A stretch of DNA of 64,000 bases. Origin: Brevundimonas nasdae (GTDB lineage Bacteria; Pseudomonadota; Alphaproteobacteria; Caulobacterales; Caulobacteraceae). This document shows positions 55,565 through 64,000 of the stretch, piece after piece (position 1 is the first letter of the stretch; every line of letters begins with the position of its first letter). The stretch is from assembly GCF_016654005.1 (NCBI RefSeq), contig NZ_JAEPWN010000003.1, forward strand, positions 281,264-345,263, given 5' to 3'. A program made the position numbers and the translations under genes. Below the pieces are notes generated by a model. The model was not told the origin of the DNA. It did not search any database and saw only the letters and a program-made list of their open reading frames with translations.

Positions 55565-55658
55565 GTCGACATTCAGTCCGAAGCTGTCATTCCGAGGCTG
55601 AGCGAAGCGAAGAACCCGGAATGACGGCTTAACGTCGGCCAACCGAATGTCGATTGGA
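55565..55658. repeat. Intergenic palindromic element, copy 2
   Basis: Between convergent genes. Outer arms GTCGACATTC (55565-55574) and GAATGTCGATTGGA (55645-55658); inner arms GTCATTCCG (55586-55594) and CGGAATGAC (55617-55625). These match the arms of the 909-1094 element, but the internal 16-bp arm is missing from the left side. Confidence 0.78.
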
Positions 55659-55659
55659 C

Positions 55660-56898
<1,239 letters not shown>

Positions 56899-56976
56899 GG
56901 CAACTCTTTTGCAAGCGTTCGGGAAGTTGACGCGCGCATAAGACCGGGGGGGCGGGGATGCAACCTTTTCCGCCCG

Positions 56977-58131
56977 TCAGGCGGCCAGAACGCCTGACGC
57001 CTCGGGGATTTCGCCCCGACCCAGAAGGCCGGTCTCGAAGTCCATGAAGATGTCCATCAGCTCCTCGACATTGACCGGGGGGCTGTTGGGGCCGAAGCGG
57101 AAGCGCCAGTAGCTGACGATATGCTGGACCGCGCCCAGCTGGTCGCCCAGCTTGGCGAACATGGCCGGGGCGTCCAGCAGGAAGTCGCGGAAGGCGACCG
57201 GATGGCCTTCCTGCGTCAGCTTGGCGTAGGCGTCGTCATAGACGCGCAGGGTGCGGCTGACCTCGTCGCAGGTCTTGATGATGCGCATGCGCAGGACTTC
57301 GCGGCTGCGGTCCAGATATTCGCGGGCGGCCCGGTCCATCCTGCCCGCCGGATGGGTGGTGCGCACGGATTCGGCGACGACGCCGACTTCGCTGAGCAGG
57401 GTGGACAGGGTCCATTTGTAATAGAGGAAGCCCTTCCAGCAGAAGACGCCCTCCTGATACTGCTCCGGCGCCAGGCGCAGGGTCTGTCGCAGGGCGTCCA
57501 ACTGGTCGCCGGGGCTGTTGGACAGGATCTTGGCGGCCATGCGGGTGGCGGATTCGTGCGCCAGGGCCATGGTGTCCGGCCCCAGGCTCAGGGTCACCAG
57601 CGGCTCGATCTCGCACCGCACGAAGGCGGTCATGCGCTGAAGATCGCCTTCGCTGATCGAGAAATAGCAGGCCGCCGGGTCCTGGCCGCCGCGCCGCAGC
57701 TGTTCACGCAGCAGGAAGGGGTCCAGCGAGGGCAGCTTGTCGATCAGGCGCAGGGTGGTGATGTCGGGATGGTCCGGCGCCACGCCGAACGCCTCGGTCA
57801 TCGCCCGTTCGAAGCCGATCTGGTTGACGAAGACATAGCGGCCGCCGGTCTTCAGATCGGCTTCGTCGATGGGGATGATGATCTTGGTCGCCACCTGACG
57901 CCGCCCGGTGAACAGGTCGAACTCATTGCGGCGCAGACGGTGCTTGATGATCAGGGCCCGGTTGAGGGCTGTGGTGTGGAAGATGGGACGTTCGGCCCAT
58001 TCCGGGTTCTTGGCCACGCCGTCGCTGCCGCCGTCGCCGTTCTCCTCCCAGACGCGCAACAGATTCAGCACGCGGGCGGTGGAGGCGGAGCCCTTGAGGT
58101 GTTCGAGGCTGCGGACGGCGCGATCAGTCAT
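56977..58131 (-). CDS. Conserved-looking protein of unknown function
   Basis: A 384-aa soluble protein from ATG 58131 (MTDRAVRSLEHLKGSASTARVLNLLRVWEENGD). It has no signal peptide or membrane span. The middle (RPIFHTTALNRALIIKHRLRRNEFDLFTGRRQVATKIIIPIDEADLKTGGRYVFVNQIGFERAMTEAFG) and the C-terminal half (helical, with NVEELMDIFMDFETGL at the end) look ordered and have normal codon use, so I consider it real. I recognise no family or catalytic motif. It lies between argG and a TonB receptor on the same strand. Confidence 0.8.
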   Translation of the reverse strand: MTDRAVRSLEHLKGSASTARVLNLLRVWEENGDGGSDGVAKNPEWAERPIFHTTALNRALIIKHRLRRNEFDLFTGRRQVATKIIIPIDEADLKTGGRYVFVNQIGFERAMTEAFGVAPDHPDITTLRLIDKLPSLDPFLLREQLRRGGQDPAACYFSISEGDLQRMTAFVRCEIEPLVTLSLGPDTMALAHESATRMAAKILSNSPGDQLDALRQTLRLAPEQYQEGVFCWKGFLYYKWTLSTLLSEVGVVAESVRTTHPAGRMDRAAREYLDRSREVLRMRIIKTCDEVSRTLRVYDDAYAKLTQEGHPVAFRDFLLDAPAMFAKLGDQLGAVQHIVSYWRFRFGPNSPPVNVEELMDIFMDFETGLLGRGEIPEASGVLAA

Positions 58132-58186
58132 GACGCCAGGATGACGCCTAATGGTGACCAAGGGCTTAGCTGAGGCGCAAAAAAGA

Positions 58187-58213
58187 ACAGAGGTCGCCGA
58201 AGCGACCCCTGTC
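58187..58213 (-). terminator. Intrinsic terminator of the TonB receptor gene
   Basis: Leftward, arms CAGGGGTCGC (58211-58202) and GCGACCTCTG (58198-58189) form a 10-bp stem with a TTC loop and one G-U-type pair, followed by TTCTTTTTT. It lies between the receptor stop and the upstream start of the 384-aa gene. Confidence 0.75.
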
Positions 58214-58232
58214 GATAGGCTGGGAGAGGAAA

Positions 58233-60389
58233 TCAGAAGGCGGCGGTGACCGAAATCCAGAGGCGGCGCGGCTCCTGGTTGTTGGCGAACTCGGGCGCAT
58301 AGGTCGGCGTCGGTCCGTAGGGCAGCAGGCTGACGAAATCCTTGTCGAACAGGTTATAGACCACGGCGTTCAGGGTCAGGTTCTTGTCGATCTGATAGGC
58401 GCCGCCCAGGTGGAACAGGCTGTAGGCCTTGTAGTCGCCCAACGCCGTCTGGGCCGCGCCCTCGCCGCGATAGCGTGACGAGCGGTATTCGCCGCGCAGC
58501 CAAAGGTTCAGGCGGTCATTGGCGACCCAGCGCAGATTGCCGTTCAGCATATGCTCGGGCGTGTCGGTCAGGGGCTGGCCGGCGGCTGCGCCCGACTTCT
58601 GTTCGCTGTCGGTGAAGGTGTAGTTGCCCTGAAGCGTCCAGGCGTCGTTGAAGCGATAGCGGGCGTAGGCCTCGACCCCTTGCGTCACCGCCTCGTCGAT
58701 GTTCACGCTCTGGCCATAGCTGGCGACCGTGGAGATGTAGGGGGTGTAGAAGCCCACATCATAGCAGCCTGATGTGTTGTAGCCGCCTGCATTATATTGA
58801 GCCTGGGTCAGGCCGAACACGCAGTTGGCGATGGGCACGCCCGAGGCGATCTTGTCTTCGAACTTGTTGTGGAAGACGGTCACGCCGGCGCGCAGATGTC
58901 GGCGGTCGTCATAGAGAACAGCGAACTCGGTCGAGGTCGAGGTTTCCGGCTTCAGACCGGGGCTGCCCAGCAGGGGCAGGCGGCCCTGGGCGCCGAAGCC
59001 GTTGATGCCCGAGGCCAACTGCTCAAGGCGCGGGGTCTTGAAGCCCTGGCTGACGCCGCCTTTCACCGTCCAGGTCTCGTTGGGGTTCCACACCAGATAG
59101 GCGCGCGGGCTGAAGTGCGAACCGAAGGTCGAGTGATCATCGTGGCGCGCGCCCAGCGTCAGGGCCAGGCTGTCGGTGAAGCGCCATTCGTCTTCGGCGA
59201 AGACCGCCCACTGGGTGTGGTTGAACGTGCCCGACACCACGCCATCGGTCATTTCGGCTTCCCAATGCTGGCCGCCGACGGTGAAGGTGTGGTTGCGCCA
59301 TTGCGAGAACAGCTTGGTGTCGAAGATGCGGTTCTCGCTCTCCAGCGTCCGCGAACCGCCTGCGCCCGCCACGCCGTTGGGGATGATGCGCCCGTCGGTG
59401 GTCGTCTTGTTCAGCGAATAGTTGGACTCCAGCACGCCGAACGGCAGGCGCCAGTTGTGGGCCACCGAGATCTGGTCGCGGTTGAACTCCAGGAACCGGT
59501 CATAGCCGCCTGCGGTGGTGGCGGTGCCCATCTGGCCCTTTGAGTTGTCGTACCACTGGCGCGTCACGTCGCCGTCGATCCACAGGTCATGGTCGGGGTG
59601 CAGGTTGAAGGCGACGCGCCCGCCCGCCGACCAGATCTGGTTGGCGGTGGCGCTGCGGCCAAAGCCCGACACCGGCGTCTGGACGCCGTTGATGGTCTCA
59701 TAGGTCAGTTTCGACTGTTCACGCTCCGAACGTGACGCCCGGATGGACACGCCGATGCGGTCCGCGACCAGAGGACCGGCCAGATAGACGTCGCCGCCGC
59801 GGATGGCGCCGAACTCGTCATCGCCCTGGATCGTGTAATGCGCGGTCGCCGAGCCGTGCCAGCTGTCGCCGATCTTGCGGGTGATGATGTTGACTACCCC
59901 GCCCATGGCGTCCGAGCCATACAGGGTCGACACCGGGCCGCGCACGACCTCGACGCGCTCGATGGCCGAGACCGGCGGCATGAAGCTGGACGAGGTTTCG
60001 CCGAAACCGTTCGGGGTCACGCTGCCCGCCGTGTTCTGGCGACGGCCGTCGACCAGGATCAGGGTGTAGTCGGAGCCCATGCCGCGGATGTTGATGGTTT
60101 GGCCGCCGGTCTTGCCGACAGCGGCGCCGGTGTCGACGCCTTCGACGTTGTTCAGGATTTCGGCCAACGAGACGGCGCGGATCTCTTCGATCTCGGCGCG
60201 GGGGATGACGCTGATGGAGGCGGGGGCCTGGGTGATGCGCTGCTCAAAGCCCGAGGCGGTGACGACGACTTCCTCCAGGTTCGCCGGTTGTGTCGTCGCG
60301 GACGACGTCTGGGCGAGGGCGGCGCCGGAGGTCAGGCCGAAGGCGCACGAAACGCCGGCCAGCAGGCGAGCGCGGGTGGAGAAGGTCAT
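58233..60389 (-). CDS. TonB-dependent outer-membrane receptor (siderophore type)
   Basis: A 718-aa receptor. Signal peptide to about LAQT (27), TonB box LEEVVVTASGFEQRI, plug with PASISVIPRAEIEEIRAVSLAEILNNVEGVDTG and RVEVVRGPVSTLYGSDAMGGVVNIITRK, then a 22-strand barrel ending in LWISVTAAF. The plug resembles the FepA/IroN/CirA group, hence a catecholate siderophore or related iron chelate is likely, but the ligand is inferred. A terminator follows. No Fur site is convincing in the 170-bp upstream region. Confidence 0.93.
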   Translation of the reverse strand: MTFSTRARLLAGVSCAFGLTSGAALAQTSSATTQPANLEEVVVTASGFEQRITQAPASISVIPRAEIEEIRAVSLAEILNNVEGVDTGAAVGKTGGQTINIRGMGSDYTLILVDGRRQNTAGSVTPNGFGETSSSFMPPVSAIERVEVVRGPVSTLYGSDAMGGVVNIITRKIGDSWHGSATAHYTIQGDDEFGAIRGGDVYLAGPLVADRIGVSIRASRSEREQSKLTYETINGVQTPVSGFGRSATANQIWSAGGRVAFNLHPDHDLWIDGDVTRQWYDNSKGQMGTATTAGGYDRFLEFNRDQISVAHNWRLPFGVLESNYSLNKTTTDGRIIPNGVAGAGGSRTLESENRIFDTKLFSQWRNHTFTVGGQHWEAEMTDGVVSGTFNHTQWAVFAEDEWRFTDSLALTLGARHDDHSTFGSHFSPRAYLVWNPNETWTVKGGVSQGFKTPRLEQLASGINGFGAQGRLPLLGSPGLKPETSTSTEFAVLYDDRRHLRAGVTVFHNKFEDKIASGVPIANCVFGLTQAQYNAGGYNTSGCYDVGFYTPYISTVASYGQSVNIDEAVTQGVEAYARYRFNDAWTLQGNYTFTDSEQKSGAAAGQPLTDTPEHMLNGNLRWVANDRLNLWLRGEYRSSRYRGEGAAQTALGDYKAYSLFHLGGAYQIDKNLTLNAVVYNLFDKDFVSLLPYGPTPTYAPEFANNQEPRRLWISVTAAF

Positions 60390-60564
60390 CTTGAGAAAGG
60401 TCCCGGTTGTTGCGAGCGCCTCTCAACATCATTCGCAAATCCGCACCAAGGGGGGTGTGCGAAAGGGTCGCAAGTGTCGCACCCTTGAGGGCGCGGTTTT
60501 TCAGCGGCGGCTGATCCGGTCCCTTGCGCTGGCGCGGCGCCGCTTGCGGGCCTAGAACGGGGCC

Positions 60565-60768
60565 ATGCAGATTTTCGACATCCTGATCCTGGTCGCTATC
60601 GCCGCCGTCGCCGTCACCCTGGGCTTCGGTCTCTATTCGCTGTTCCGGGGCGGGGAGTATGCACGCTCCAACTCCAACAAGCTGATGCGGCTGCGGGTCG
60701 GCCTGCAGGCGGTGGCGATCCTGCTGCTGGTGGTCGGGATGTTGTGGAAGGCGACGCGCGGAGGCTGA
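60565..60768 (+). CDS. Twin-transmembrane small protein
   Basis: A 67-aa protein with two helices, IFDILILVAIAAVAVTLGFGLYSLF and LRVGLQAVAILLLVVGMLWKA, joined by a basic loop RGGEYARSNSNKLMR. This matches the HIG1-like twin-transmembrane family of alphaproteobacteria. It sits 2 nt before the adenosyltransferase ATG, a tight pair often seen in this class, which suggests cotranscription rather than a proven functional link. Confidence 0.9.
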   Translation: MQIFDILILVAIAAVAVTLGFGLYSLFRGGEYARSNSNKLMRLRVGLQAVAILLLVVGMLWKATRGG

Positions 60769-60770
60769 TC

Positions 60771-61343
60771 ATGGTCGTGCTGAACAAGATCTACACCCGG
60801 ACCGGCGATGGCGGACAGACGCGGTTGGCGTCGGGCGCGCCGGTGTCAAAGACGGACCGCCGGGTCGAAGCCTATGGCGCGGTGGACGAGTTGAACGCCG
60901 TCATCGGCGTGGCCCGCCTGAACAGCGGCCAGAACGACCGGATCGACGCCATGCTGGGTCGGATCCAGAACGAGCTGTTTGATCTGGGCGCCGATCTGGC
61001 CACCCCCCTCGATCCGCCCCCGGCCTGGGAGGCCCTGCGCATCATCGACAGCCAGGTCGAACGGCTGGAGCAGGAAATCGACTGGATGAACGAGAGCCTG
61101 AAGCCGCTGGACAGCTTCATCCTTCCGGGCGGCTCGCCCCTGTCGTCGCATCTGCATGTGGCGCGCACGGTCTGTCGTCGCGCCGAGCGCGAGGCGGTGC
61201 GTCTGGTGGAATCGGGCGAGGCGGTGAACGCGGCGGCGGTGAAATACCTCAACCGCCTGTCCGACCATCTGTTCGTCGCCGGCCGCCGCGCCAACGCCAA
61301 TGGCGCCAACGACATCAAGTGGAAGCCGGGCGCGACCCGCTAA
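60771..61343 (+). CDS. PduO-type cob(I)alamin adenosyltransferase
   Basis: A 190-aa enzyme that transfers adenosyl from ATP to cobalamin. The signatures are KIYTRTGDGGQTRLASG near the N-terminus, RVEAYGAVDELNAVIGVARL, and VARTVCRRAEREAVRL, all in the right order. It follows the twin-TM gene by 2 nt, with GGAGGC upstream. Together with the B12 riboswitch and BtuB it supports cobalamin use in this organism. Confidence 0.94.
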   Translation: MVVLNKIYTRTGDGGQTRLASGAPVSKTDRRVEAYGAVDELNAVIGVARLNSGQNDRIDAMLGRIQNELFDLGADLATPLDPPPAWEALRIIDSQVERLEQEIDWMNESLKPLDSFILPGGSPLSSHLHVARTVCRRAEREAVRLVESGEAVNAAAVKYLNRLSDHLFVAGRRANANGANDIKWKPGATR

Positions 61344-61353
61344 ACCTTCTGGA

Positions 61354-61695
61354 TCAGTTGCCCTTGCGGGCGGCCAGCGCCGCCTTCTGGCGAGCGATCT
61401 CGGCGTCGCGCGCCTGATTCTGCAGGGCGATCTCGTTTTCGATCTTCACCAGTTCGCGATTCTTCTCGGCCGAGGCTTCGGCGCGCGACACGCCGATCGG
61501 ACGGCCGGTGATTTCCGCGATCGAGATGGGCTGGGCGCAGATGCGGTTTTCCATGTCGTACCATTTGCCCGCCGCCTCGCAGCGTTTGCCCGGCGCGACC
61601 CAATAGTTCTGGATGGCGAAGACGCCGATCACCGCCAGGCCGAAGACCCCCGCGAACAGCATGGCCAGGCGGGGAAAGGTCAGGAAACGCTTCAT
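61354..61695 (-). CDS. Single-pass membrane protein of unknown function
   Basis: A 113-aa protein: N-terminal helix LAMLFAGVFGLAVIGVFAIQNYW (about 11-33), then a periplasmic or cytoplasmic tail with a Cys pair (GKRCEAAGKWYDMENRICAQPIS) and a charged helix KNRELVKIENEIALQNQARDAEIARQKAALAARK, likely coiled coil. No family is recognised. It is convergent with the adenosyltransferase (10-nt gap) and divergent from etfB. Confidence 0.78.
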   Translation of the reverse strand: MKRFLTFPRLAMLFAGVFGLAVIGVFAIQNYWVAPGKRCEAAGKWYDMENRICAQPISIAEITGRPIGVSRAEASAEKNRELVKIENEIALQNQARDAEIARQKAALAARKGN

Positions 61696-61812
61696 CGATT
61701 GATCCGTTGGGTGTGGCGCGCAGCCAAAGCTTGACCCCGCGTTACGTTGACAGGCCTTCGCGACCGCTCCATGTCCCTGCCTCTACATTCAGGCGATTTC
61801 ACGGATAGACCC

Positions 61813-62577
61813 ATGAAGGTACTCGTCCCCGTCAAACGGGTGATCGACTATAACGTCAAGGCCCGCGTCAAGGCGGACCAGTCAGGCGTCGATCTGGCCA
61901 ACGTAAAGATGAGCATGAATCCCTTCGACGAGATCGCCGTCGAAGAGGCTGTGCGTCTTAAGGAAGGCAAGGAACATCACGCAGCCGGAACCGCGACCGA
62001 GATCGTGGTCGTCTCCATCGGCGTGACCCAGGCACAGGAAACCATCCGCACGGCCCTGGCCATGGGCGCGGACCGCGGCGTGCTGATCCAGTCGGACGCC
62101 GATCTGGAGCCGCTGGCGGTCGCCAAGCTGCTGAAGGCGGTGGTCGAGGAAGAGAAGCCCGACCTGGTCCTGATGGGCAAACAGTCCATCGACGGCGACA
62201 ACAATGCCGTGGGCCAGATGCTGGCCGCCCTGCTGGACTGGCCCCAGGCCACCTTCGCCGGCAAGCTGGTCATCGACGGCGGCAAGGCCACGGTGACGCG
62301 TGAAGTCGACGGCGGTCTGCAGACGGTTGCGGCTGAACTGCCCGCGGTCGTGACGGTGGATCTGCGTCTGAACACGCCGCGCTACGCCAGCCTGCCCAAC
62401 ATCATGAAGGCCAAGAAGAAGGAGATCGCCGTCAAGGCGGTCGCCGACTACGGCGTGGATGTTGCCGATCGTCTGAAGGTCGTGAAGGTTACCGAACCGC
62501 CCAAGCGTTCCGCCGGGGTCAAGGTCGCCGACGCCGCCGAACTGGTTTCCAAGCTCAAGTCCGCGGGAGCGCTGTAA
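61813..62577 (+). CDS. etfB: Electron transfer flavoprotein beta subunit
   Basis: A 254-aa EtfB starting [20 protein letters not shown]. The AMP-binding and adenine-recognition loop region [13 protein letters not shown], and [32 protein letters not shown] are family signatures. ATG 61813 is chosen over an upstream start that adds 22 non-conserved residues. It ends 1 nt before etfA; together they pass electrons from acyl-CoA and other dehydrogenases to ETF:quinone oxidoreductase. Confidence 0.97.
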   Translation: MKVLVPVKRVIDYNVKARVKADQSGVDLANVKMSMNPFDEIAVEEAVRLKEGKEHHAAGTATEIVVVSIGVTQAQETIRTALAMGADRGVLIQSDADLEPLAVAKLLKAVVEEEKPDLVLMGKQSIDGDNNAVGQMLAALLDWPQATFAGKLVIDGGKATVTREVDGGLQTVAAELPAVVTVDLRLNTPRYASLPNIMKAKKKEIAVKAVADYGVDVADRLKVVKVTEPPKRSAGVKVADAAELVSKLKSAGAL

Positions 62578-62578
62578 T

Positions 62579-63508
62579 ATGGCTGTCCTCGTCATCGCCG
62601 ATCACGACGGCTCCGCCGTTCGCGACACCACTAACAAGACCGTGACCGCCGCTCTGGGCCTGTCGTCCGACGTGGACGTTCTGGTCGTGGGGCAGGGCGC
62701 ACAGGCCGCCGCCGACAGCGCCGCCAAGATCGCAGGCGTCCGCAAGGTGCTGCTGGCGGAAAGCGCCGGTCTGGGCCACGGCCTGGCCGAAGCGGTTGAA
62801 GCGACCGTCGTGCCCCTGGCCGCCAACTATGACGCGATCCTGACCCCGGCCTCGACCGACGGCAAGAATTTCGCACCGCGCATCGCCGCCAAGCTGGACG
62901 TCGCCCCGATTTCCGACATCGTCGAGGTCGTCTCGGCCGACACCTTTGTGCGCCCCATCTATGCGGGCAATGCGCTGGAGACGGTCCAGTCCTCTGACGC
63001 CAAGAAGGTCATCACCGTGCGCCCGACGGCGTTCGCCGCTGCGGCTGAGGGCGGTTCCGCCACTATAGAGAGCGTCGCCGGCGCCGATGCGCCCAAGACG
63101 GCCTTCGTGTCGGAAGAAATGGTCAAGTCGGATCGTCCTGAACTGGGCGCCGCCAAGATCATCGTTTCGGGCGGCCGCGCCCTCGGCTCGGCGGATGAGT
63201 TCCATTCCGTGATGGAGCCTCTGGCCGACAAGCTGGGCGCCGCCATCGGCGCCTCGCGCGCTGCGGTCGATGCGGGCTATGCGCCCAATGACTACCAGGT
63301 CGGACAGACCGGCAAGGTCGTTGCGCCTGCCCTTTATATCGCCATCGGCATTTCGGGCGCGATCCAGCACCTGGCGGGCATGAAGGACTCCAAGACCATC
63401 GTGGCCATCAACAAGGACCCCGATGCGCCGATCTTCCAGGTCGCCGACTACGGCCTGGTCGCAGACTATAAGACGGCTGTGCCGGAGCTTTTGGCCGCTC
63501 TGGGCTAG
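62579..63508 (+). CDS. etfA: Electron transfer flavoprotein alpha subunit
   Basis: A 309-aa EtfA. The C-terminal FAD-binding signature [57 protein letters not shown] is complete (split into known pieces: [21 protein letters not shown]). It completes the etfBA operon. No terminator follows before the rrn promoters, so readthrough into the rrn leader is possible. Confidence 0.97.
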   Translation: MAVLVIADHDGSAVRDTTNKTVTAALGLSSDVDVLVVGQGAQAAADSAAKIAGVRKVLLAESAGLGHGLAEAVEATVVPLAANYDAILTPASTDGKNFAPRIAAKLDVAPISDIVEVVSADTFVRPIYAGNALETVQSSDAKKVITVRPTAFAAAAEGGSATIESVAGADAPKTAFVSEEMVKSDRPELGAAKIIVSGGRALGSADEFHSVMEPLADKLGAAIGASRAAVDAGYAPNDYQVGQTGKVVAPALYIAIGISGAIQHLAGMKDSKTIVAINKDPDAPIFQVADYGLVADYKTAVPELLAALG

Positions 63509-63558
63509 GGGTTGAAACCGGACCGAACAACGAGTTTTGAAAAAGCTTCAGTGTTCGG

Positions 63559-63587
63559 TTGACTCGGGTCGGGCGGGGGCCTAAACC
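63559..63587 (+). promoter_or_regulatory. rrn promoter P1
   Basis: TTGACT (63559-63564), 17-nt spacer, TAAACC (63582-63587), then a GC-rich discriminator CCGCCCCTC. An AT-rich stretch (TTTTGAAAAAG) just upstream could be an UP element. Confidence 0.7.
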
Positions 63588-63650
63588 CCGCCCCTCTTCG
63601 CCGCTCCTCGCGGCGGCGAGCTGATCGATTTTCTCTTGAAAAAGAAAAGG

Positions 63651-63679
63651 TTGACAGGGATTTGGACGGTCTCTAAACC
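63651..63679 (+). promoter_or_regulatory. rrn promoter P2
   Basis: TTGACA (63651-63656), 17-nt spacer, TAAACC (63674-63679), discriminator GCCCCTC, preceded by TTTTCTCTTGAAAAAGAAAAG as a possible UP element. Confidence 0.75.
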
Positions 63680-63763
63680 GCCCCTCTCCAACGGGCCCCT
63701 CGGGGCTTCTGAGGCAAGACCTTCCGGGGTTTTGAACGAAAGAAAAAAACTTCAACGAAGTGT

Positions 63764-63792
63764 TTGACTTTCAAAACTGAGGCGACTAAACA
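63764..63792 (+). promoter_or_regulatory. rrn promoter P3
   Basis: TTGACT (63764-63769), 17-nt spacer, TAAACA (63787-63792), GC-rich discriminator CCCGCCTC, preceded by an A-tract AAAGAAAAAAACTT. It is the promoter nearest to the 16S gene. Confidence 0.75.
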
Positions 63793-63798
63793 CCCGCC

Positions 63799-64000
63799 TC
63801 CGCCGACGACACCGGCGCTAAACAAGTCGGGCCGCTGGAGCGGTTTGGGTCTTTGACATTGTTGATTTGGAAAGAGAAACGCAGGCGGCGGTGTTCTTGC
63901 GATGACCCTTCGAGGTCATCATACGACACTGACTATCTGCGGTCTTTTTGAAAAGATACCATGCGTCGGTCTTCGGATCGATGACGTGGGAACTCGTCAA
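63799..64000 (+). other. 16S rRNA leader, up to the predicted 16S start
   Basis: No open reading frame is supported here. A boxA-like GGTCTTTGACA is at 63849-63859 (antitermination site), and a perfect hairpin GATGACC/GGTCATC lies at 63901-63920. The window ends in ACTCGTCAA, which commonly precedes the mature 16S 5' end in Caulobacterales, so the 16S gene probably begins at or within a few bases of the right edge and is not itself contained here. Confidence 0.8.

Noticed and set aside
60390..60564. Possible Fur box upstream of the 718-aa TonB receptor
   Set aside because: TGCGAATGATGTTGAGAG only partly resembles a Fur site and has no good symmetry.
63408..64000. Minus-strand frames after etfA
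   Set aside because: They overlap etfA, the three rrn promoters and the rRNA leader and have no recognisable protein features.

Overview
The window looks like chromosomal core sequence from a Caulobacterales alphaproteobacterium, most likely Brevundimonas or a close relative. It is GC-rich and densely coded. It carries a CC0125/CC1285-type lipoprotein, a ShkA-like cytosolic hybrid kinase, the alphaproteobacterial order mutS-glnD-murJ-trpS, and perfect EcfG/SigT (GGAAC-N16-CGTT) stress promoters. I see no prophage, IS element, CRISPR array, defence island or tRNA. Gene names come from motif and family recognition by eye; no database search was run.

Layout. 1-6 kb: 3' end of purH, a palindromic intergenic element, a PadR regulator plus siderophore-interacting ferric reductase (NfeR/NfeF-like) behind a perfect inverted repeat, a dienelactone-hydrolase-like protein, an Rrf2 regulator with a thioredoxin-reductase-like flavoenzyme, OsmC and a GNAT. 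6-14.3 kb: trpS, murJ, glnD and mutS, all leftward. 14.4-16.5 kb: a cobalamin riboswitch ahead of a BtuB-type receptor. 16.5-18.8 kb: an aldo/keto-reductase-like protein with a degenerate active site and a MaiA-FAH pair. 18.9-22.5 kb: a general-stress cluster with four EcfG promoters, serving DUF883/YqjE, DUF1328, a lipid kinase-metallophosphoesterase operon and a glycine-zipper lipoprotein. 22.5-27.3 kb: OmpA-like lipoprotein, DsbD-type thiol reductase with a redoxin lipoprotein, trmD-rplS. 27.3-31.8 kb: DUF2383 protein, kynA, CHAP protein, acyltransferase, a 58-codon gene and a divergent LysR regulator. 31.8-34.6 kb: groES-groEL with a sigma32-like promoter and CIRCE, divergent from a glycine-zipper protein. 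34.6-41.2 kb: pgi, exported proteins, a DUF885 peptidase, entericidin, YidB, AmpG. 41.2-48.3 kb: ShkA-like kinase, YifB/ComM ATPase, gshB, Trm112, LON-domain protein, CnoX-like thioredoxin, and a membrane-anchored LytTR protein. 48.3-55.6 kb: alpha/beta hydrolase, an AT-richer small lipoprotein, ProXp-like deacylase, DUF6065 protein, CC0125 lipoprotein, LysE exporter, two small exported proteins, and a sorbosone-dehydrogenase-like propeller protein. 55.6-63.5 kb: a second palindromic element, argG, an unrecognised 384-aa protein, a TonB receptor, twin-TM protein, cobalamin adenosyltransferase, and etfBA. 63.5-64 kb: three tandem rRNA promoters of one design (TTGAC-N17-TAAAC) and the rrn leader with boxA; the 16S gene should begin at or just past the right edge.

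Functional themes: envelope biogenesis and stress (murJ, AmpG, OmpA-like, entericidin, YidB, glycine-zipper proteins, lipid kinase), thiol redox (DsbD, redoxin, OsmC, CnoX, GshB), metal and B12 economy (NfeRF-like pair, BtuB with riboswitch, adenosyltransferase, second TonB receptor), and growth-rate-controlled translation (rrn promoters, rplS, trmD). There is no clear novel multi-gene system. The most informative signals are regulatory: the EcfG promoter cluster, the triple rrn promoter, the ShkA-type linker motif, the PadR operator that decides a start codon, and a dispersed palindromic element at two convergent gene ends.
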